A stretch of DNA of 36,586 nucleotides from Azoarcus sp. (GTDB lineage: Bacteria > Pseudomonadota > Gammaproteobacteria > Burkholderiales > Rhodocyclaceae): contig JAITLI010000090.1 in NCBI GenBank assembly GCA_031277975.1, positions 1 through 36,586 of the forward strand, read 5' to 3'. Both the position numbers and the translations under genes were made by a program. Below the pieces are notes generated by a model. That model did not search any database. It saw only the letters and a program-made list of their open reading frames with translations, and was not told the DNA's origin. Positions 34,129 through 36,586 of the stretch are shown one piece after another; the stretch's first letter is position 1; the number at the start of each line of letters is the position of its first letter.

Positions 34129-34658
34129 GTTGTGAATTCCGCCAATGAAAAGAATGGGAGAACATAGTTTACCACTTCCTGAAAAGATACATGAATCAGT
34201 CTATTTCGGGTGAAGTTTGTACAACGCGCACACGATATCATGCGTTCTCTATAGCAAATTAACTTGATGTGCTCATGTCGATCCGCACTTTTCCCATCAC
34301 TTGAGCGCTATCTGACGGAGGATAGAGAAAACAACAGAACAGAGAAAAACGTTTTCATGGCTGACTCCAGTTGTTGAAGGTTCTCTCTGCCGGGATGGTT
34401 GGTCTGCCGGGATGGTTGGTGTTATGGTTTTGAAGGTTGCCCTTGGGTTCGCCGTGGTTGCGATCCACGACGGGCAGACCGGAACGGACTTCAGGCATAC
34501 CTTTGTCGCAAGGCAGGCGAAACCGCAACGCCGTTGCCCGTTCCGGCTGCGCCGTAGAGGCGCTACCCGGCGCGGCGTCCTATGTCCGGCGGCGTGAGCA
34601 TACATTATGTGCCCCTTTTCTCAATTAAATCAGTAAATAAATTTTCATGATTTTTCGT
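34129..34658. other. Gene-poor spacer between the T6SS locus and the prophage region
   Basis: About 530 bases with no gene I can support. Short ORFs on both strands (61-102 residues) have no recognisable motif. The first ~230 bases are AT-richer than the T6SS genes, the middle is GC-rich again, and the last 60 bases are AT-rich. A perfect 17-base tandem duplication lies inside. No tRNA or clear attachment-site repeat was recognised, although the end of the prophage should fall somewhere here. Confidence 0.5.
34386..34419. repeat. Perfect 17-bp tandem duplication
   Basis: TCTGCCGGGATGGTTGG occurs twice, end to end (34386-34402 and 34403-34419). It is a recent slippage or insertion scar in non-coding sequence. 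Confidence 0.85.
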
Positions 34659-35411
34659 TTACACAAGTATGAAATTATTTATATATGTATTGATGTCCTG
34701 TCCGTTCAGTTTATATTGGCGCTTCCTCGCGTCTCTCGTAATCTGTACTGACAGAGTTCTACCAGTAATAACCCCGGTAGCCCTCAGGTGTTCAAGCAAA
34801 GCGTTTGGAATAACAGCGTAATCTAAAAAACGATCTTCCCGCATCACAAAAATATAAAATGGTTTTTTGTTGAGATTATCATCGAATGCTTTTTGCTCGA
34901 TACCGAACCCAAAAGTATTTCCCAAGAGAGATGCGTTTTTTGTCGAAGTTTTGACTTGAATATAATGGAACTTTCCTTCTTTCTCTGCAATCAAATCAAC
35001 ACCTTGATCAACAGCCATTGTTGAAACATTAAACCCCCAAAAAAGAAGCTCACTAGCTACAGCATATTCTCCAGCCTTACCAGAGTAAAGAGTGTTTACT
35101 GATGGCGGTATTACTTTAATAATTGAACTGTCAGTACTTGATCCACGCTTTAACCGATAGAATCCACGGCGAAATGTCCCTTTTCTTTTACCAGATACTT
35201 TTGAGAAAATAGGCTTTTTTGTTCTCGCATGACTGGATAGTGCAGCGCCTATCTTTTCTGCAAGTTTTTCCTCAGAAAGCCCAAAGTTTCTGTTTTGGTT
35301 TACGGCTATTTTTGCGATTTCGTTAATGTGCATCCCTTGCGTTGTTCCATGACTATCTTCGTAAAGGATGTCCCTGACAACACTTAAGATTGGAGAAAGC
35401 TTTGTGTCCAT
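34659..35411 (-). CDS. HARE-HTH-like domain fused to a PD-(D/E)XK nuclease
   Basis: The 250-residue product has two parts. Residues about 5-88 (ILSVVRDILYEDSHGTTQGMHINEIAKIA...FRRGFYRLK) resemble the HARE-HTH winged-helix domain, which is known from restriction and chromatin proteins. Residues about 108-200 have the PD-(D/E)XK layout: GEYAVASELLFWGF (E115), GVDLIAEKEGKFHYIQVKTS (D139, then Q152-V-K154). The core therefore reads E...D...QxK, as in many restriction-like and repair nucleases. The gene is AT-rich, begins six bases after the repressor stop, and should be transcribed with it in the lysogen. A defence or superinfection-exclusion role is inferred; repair or regulatory cleavage is possible. 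Confidence 0.75.
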   Translation of the reverse strand: MDTKLSPILSVVRDILYEDSHGTTQGMHINEIAKIAVNQNRNFGLSEEKLAEKIGAALSSHARTKKPIFSKVSGKRKGTFRRGFYRLKRGSSTDSSIIKVIPPSVNTLYSGKAGEYAVASELLFWGFNVSTMAVDQGVDLIAEKEGKFHYIQVKTSTKNASLLGNTFGFGIEQKAFDDNLNKKPFYIFVMREDRFLDYAVIPNALLEHLRATGVITGRTLSVQITRDARKRQYKLNGQDINTYINNFILV

Positions 35412-35417
35412 GTTATT

Positions 35418-36092
35418 CTAATTCCCAAAGTTCTTCATTTCCATCGGTAGGGCACGAAGCACTTTCCCGACGATTCGAGTTTCTTCCAGCTTTTCAGCCC
35501 ACGGCCATGGCGGGTAGTTTTTGTTATCTGATACGACGGTCAGGGTTCGCCCAGCGTAGGTCAGGCGTTTGCAAATCAGCTCCCCGGCGTGCAGGAGCAG
35601 GTAAACCCCCTCACCGTCGAACGCTATGATCGATGTGTCAACAAAGAGCAGATCGTCTGGCTGGATCGTCGGCAGCATGCTGTCATGCTCTGCGCGGACA
35701 ACTTTTACACTGCCGTCTGCGTTTGATCGCCCGATCAGTTTCCGCGCCCCTTCGGCCACTATTTCGATGCTGTGAATGATCTCTGGATAATCTGAATTGA
35801 CTGCGCCAGCCCCGCACGCGGCTGCCACATGGAGTACATCGAAGCGGGAGATGTCAGAACGTGACTTTCTTTCGGGAGTCATAGGCCCTTTTCCTGTGGC
35901 CAGCCATGAGGATGAAACGCCCAGAATATCTGATACAGTTAAAAGATTTTCACCGCGTAGCGATTTTGTTGCGCCGGAAAGCCAGTTATTCACAGACGCA
36001 GTGCTGATATTACATGCTCGTGCAATGTCTGCTTGTTTTATCCCATTCGCTTTAGATAAAGCGAACTGTATCCGTTCTGTGAATGTTTTCAT
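35418..36092 (-). CDS. Phage CI/LexA-type repressor (HTH plus S24 peptidase)
   Basis: Predicted lysogeny repressor of 224 residues. An N-terminal helix-turn-helix (about 18-40, IKQADIARACNISTASVNNWLSG) is joined to an S24 self-cleaving peptidase domain with the catalytic serine S138 in HDSMLPTIQPDD and the lysine K175 in LICKRL. The linker contains ACGAGAV (92-98), which offers Cys-Gly and Ala-Gly bonds, the two dipeptides cut in this family. SOS-triggered induction is therefore likely. AGGA lies nine bases before the ATG. It diverges from a Cro-like gene across 70 bases holding three operator-like sites. Confidence 0.9.
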   Translation of the reverse strand: MKTFTERIQFALSKANGIKQADIARACNISTASVNNWLSGATKSLRGENLLTVSDILGVSSSWLATGKGPMTPERKSRSDISRFDVLHVAAACGAGAVNSDYPEIIHSIEIVAEGARKLIGRSNADGSVKVVRAEHDSMLPTIQPDDLLFVDTSIIAFDGEGVYLLLHAGELICKRLTYAGRTLTVVSDNKNYPPWPWAEKLEETRIVGKVLRALPMEMKNFGN

Positions 36093-36094
36093 GA

Positions 36095-36152
36095 TAGGTA
36101 ATCCTACTATCGCGCAGTTTAGGTGTGCCTGCTTTTTTGCTAGCTGTGCCTA
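36095..36152. promoter_or_regulatory. Three operator-like sites in the divergent immunity control region
   Basis: TAGGTAATCCTA (36095-36106), TAGGTGTGCCTG (36120-36131) and TAGCTGTGCCTA (36141-36152) share a TAGGT-nnn-CCTA pattern and start 25 and 21 bases apart, about two helical turns. The layout resembles lambda OR. A TAATAT (36151-36156) overlapping the third site could be the -10 of the rightward promoter. Confidence 0.6.
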
Positions 36153-36162
36153 ATATGCGTGA

Positions 36163-36459
36163 ATGGACAAATGCAAATACATAGACGGGATTATTGACGG
36201 CCTCGGCGGAACCTGTGCGACGGCCAGAATGTGCGGAATTCGATTTGCTTCGGTTTCCAGGTGGCGGAAAAAGGGCATCCCTCGGGCATGGCTGGCGTAT
36301 TTCCGGGCTGTACGCCCGGATTTATTCAATGAATCGGTCGATCCGCAGCGCCTCTCCATGCCGGAACCGGAGCTTCTTGACCCGCCCGACCTGATGGAGA
36401 GGCTGGCGCAGACCGAGTCCGCCATGCATGGGGCTGGAATCAAGGATGTCGGGCCATGA
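36163..36459 (+). CDS. YdaS/Cro-like phage regulator
   Basis: Small 98-residue DNA-binding protein. The helix-turn-helix (about 16-38, GTCATARMCGIRFASVSRWRKKGIPRAW) followed by LAYFRAVRPDLF is the YdaS/Cro pattern of Gram-negative temperate phages. It should oppose the repressor and favour lytic growth. The residues after about 56 look disordered. There is no ribosome-binding site before the ATG, and a TAATAT lies only seven bases upstream, so the mRNA may be leaderless. Its stop overlaps the next start as ATGA. Confidence 0.8.
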   Translation: MDKCKYIDGIIDGLGGTCATARMCGIRFASVSRWRKKGIPRAWLAYFRAVRPDLFNESVDPQRLSMPEPELLDPPDLMERLAQTESAMHGAGIKDVGP

Positions 36460-36586
36460 GCCTCGATCCGAAGTCCGTCCACGTCCGCCTGTCCCCCGAC
36501 ATGCACGAGCGCCTGGCGGTGCTGGCCGGGCTGGAGAACCGGGAAACCGCCGCACACGCCGCGCTGCTGCTGGAAAAGATGATCGT
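36456..36586 (+). CDS. Ribbon-helix-helix-like phage protein (partial)
   Basis: Not in the ORF track because it runs off the window. It starts at the ATG overlapping the stop of the Cro-like gene and reads MSLDPKSVHVRLSPDMHERLAVLAGLENR...LLLEKMIV for 43 residues. A short strand (VHVRLS) followed by two helices is typical of Arc/CopG-type ribbon-helix-helix regulators. The rest of the protein is unseen, so the family call is tentative. It is probably the second gene of the rightward early operon. Confidence 0.6.
   Translation, partial: MSLDPKSVHVRLSPDMHERLAVLAGLENRETAAHAALLLEKMI

Larger units (their letters stand above)
34659..36586. mobile_element. Left part of a prophage or phage-like element (immunity region)
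   Basis: An S24-type repressor gene divergent from a YdaS/Cro-like gene, with operator-like repeats between them, is the layout of a temperate-phage immunity region. A ribbon-helix-helix-like gene follows and runs off the window. Base composition is clearly different from the T6SS locus. The element extends past the right edge; its left boundary is not visible and no integrase lies in the window. Confidence 0.7.

Noticed and set aside
34297-34605. 102-residue - strand ORF and overlapping + strand ORFs in the spacer
   Set aside because: No motif and no ribosome site; opposing frames are equally open in the GC-rich patch.
1-36586. tRNA or rRNA genes
   Set aside because: On reading the intergenic stretches I recognised no cloverleaf or rRNA signature; tRNAscan-SE would settle it.

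Overview
The window is GC-rich, Gram-negative chromosomal DNA, most likely from a betaproteobacterium. This rests on the LPS-heptose genes hldE-hldD-waaF, the tsaB-rimI-udg order and a complete-looking type VI secretion (T6SS) gene set. The species cannot be named from the sequence. GC content falls visibly after about 34.1 kb, where a prophage-type element begins.

Layout. Positions 1-9.65 kb hold housekeeping genes. They are the tail of an unrecognised + strand gene, then (- strand) an M23 peptidase, a family-4 uracil-DNA glycosylase, rimI and tsaB, and the ADP-heptose/LPS core genes waaF, hldD and the heptose-7-phosphate kinase. After these come rsmE (-), a divergent inositol-phosphatase-family gene (+) and an MBL-fold hydrolase (-). 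Short palindromic repeat elements of one family (core CGTCATTGCGAGG...) sit in several of the gaps. Positions 9.65-10.76 kb are a genetic junkyard: an IS5-type transposase remnant, nested repeats, three 21-bp palindromic tandem repeats and a short RHS-like gene fragment.

Positions 10.76-34.1 kb form the T6SS locus. A long minus-strand run reads tssJ-K-L-M-F-G-H(clpV), then a Ser/Thr kinase, a lipoprotein with three related ~80-residue repeats, an FHA protein, a PP2C phosphatase, tagF and tssE. A divergent plus-strand operon carries tssA-B-C, and tagJ (impE) faces tssC. Eleven of the thirteen core tss genes are here; hcp (tssD) and vgrG (tssI) are not. The kinase, FHA protein, phosphatase and TagF imply post-translational on/off control of firing. 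The repeat lipoprotein between kinase and FHA gene is the least familiar part and could be the envelope sensor of that switch.

Positions 34.1-36.6 kb begin with a gene-poor, partly AT-rich spacer. It is followed by a prophage-like immunity region: an S24/LexA-type repressor (-), a divergent YdaS/Cro-like gene and a ribbon-helix-helix-like gene cut by the window edge. Between the divergent genes lie three similar operator-like 12-mers. Directly behind the repressor, probably in the same transcript, is an AT-rich gene joining a HARE-HTH-like domain to a PD-(D/E)XK nuclease. It is a candidate lysogen-borne defence gene. No tRNA, rRNA or CRISPR array was seen.
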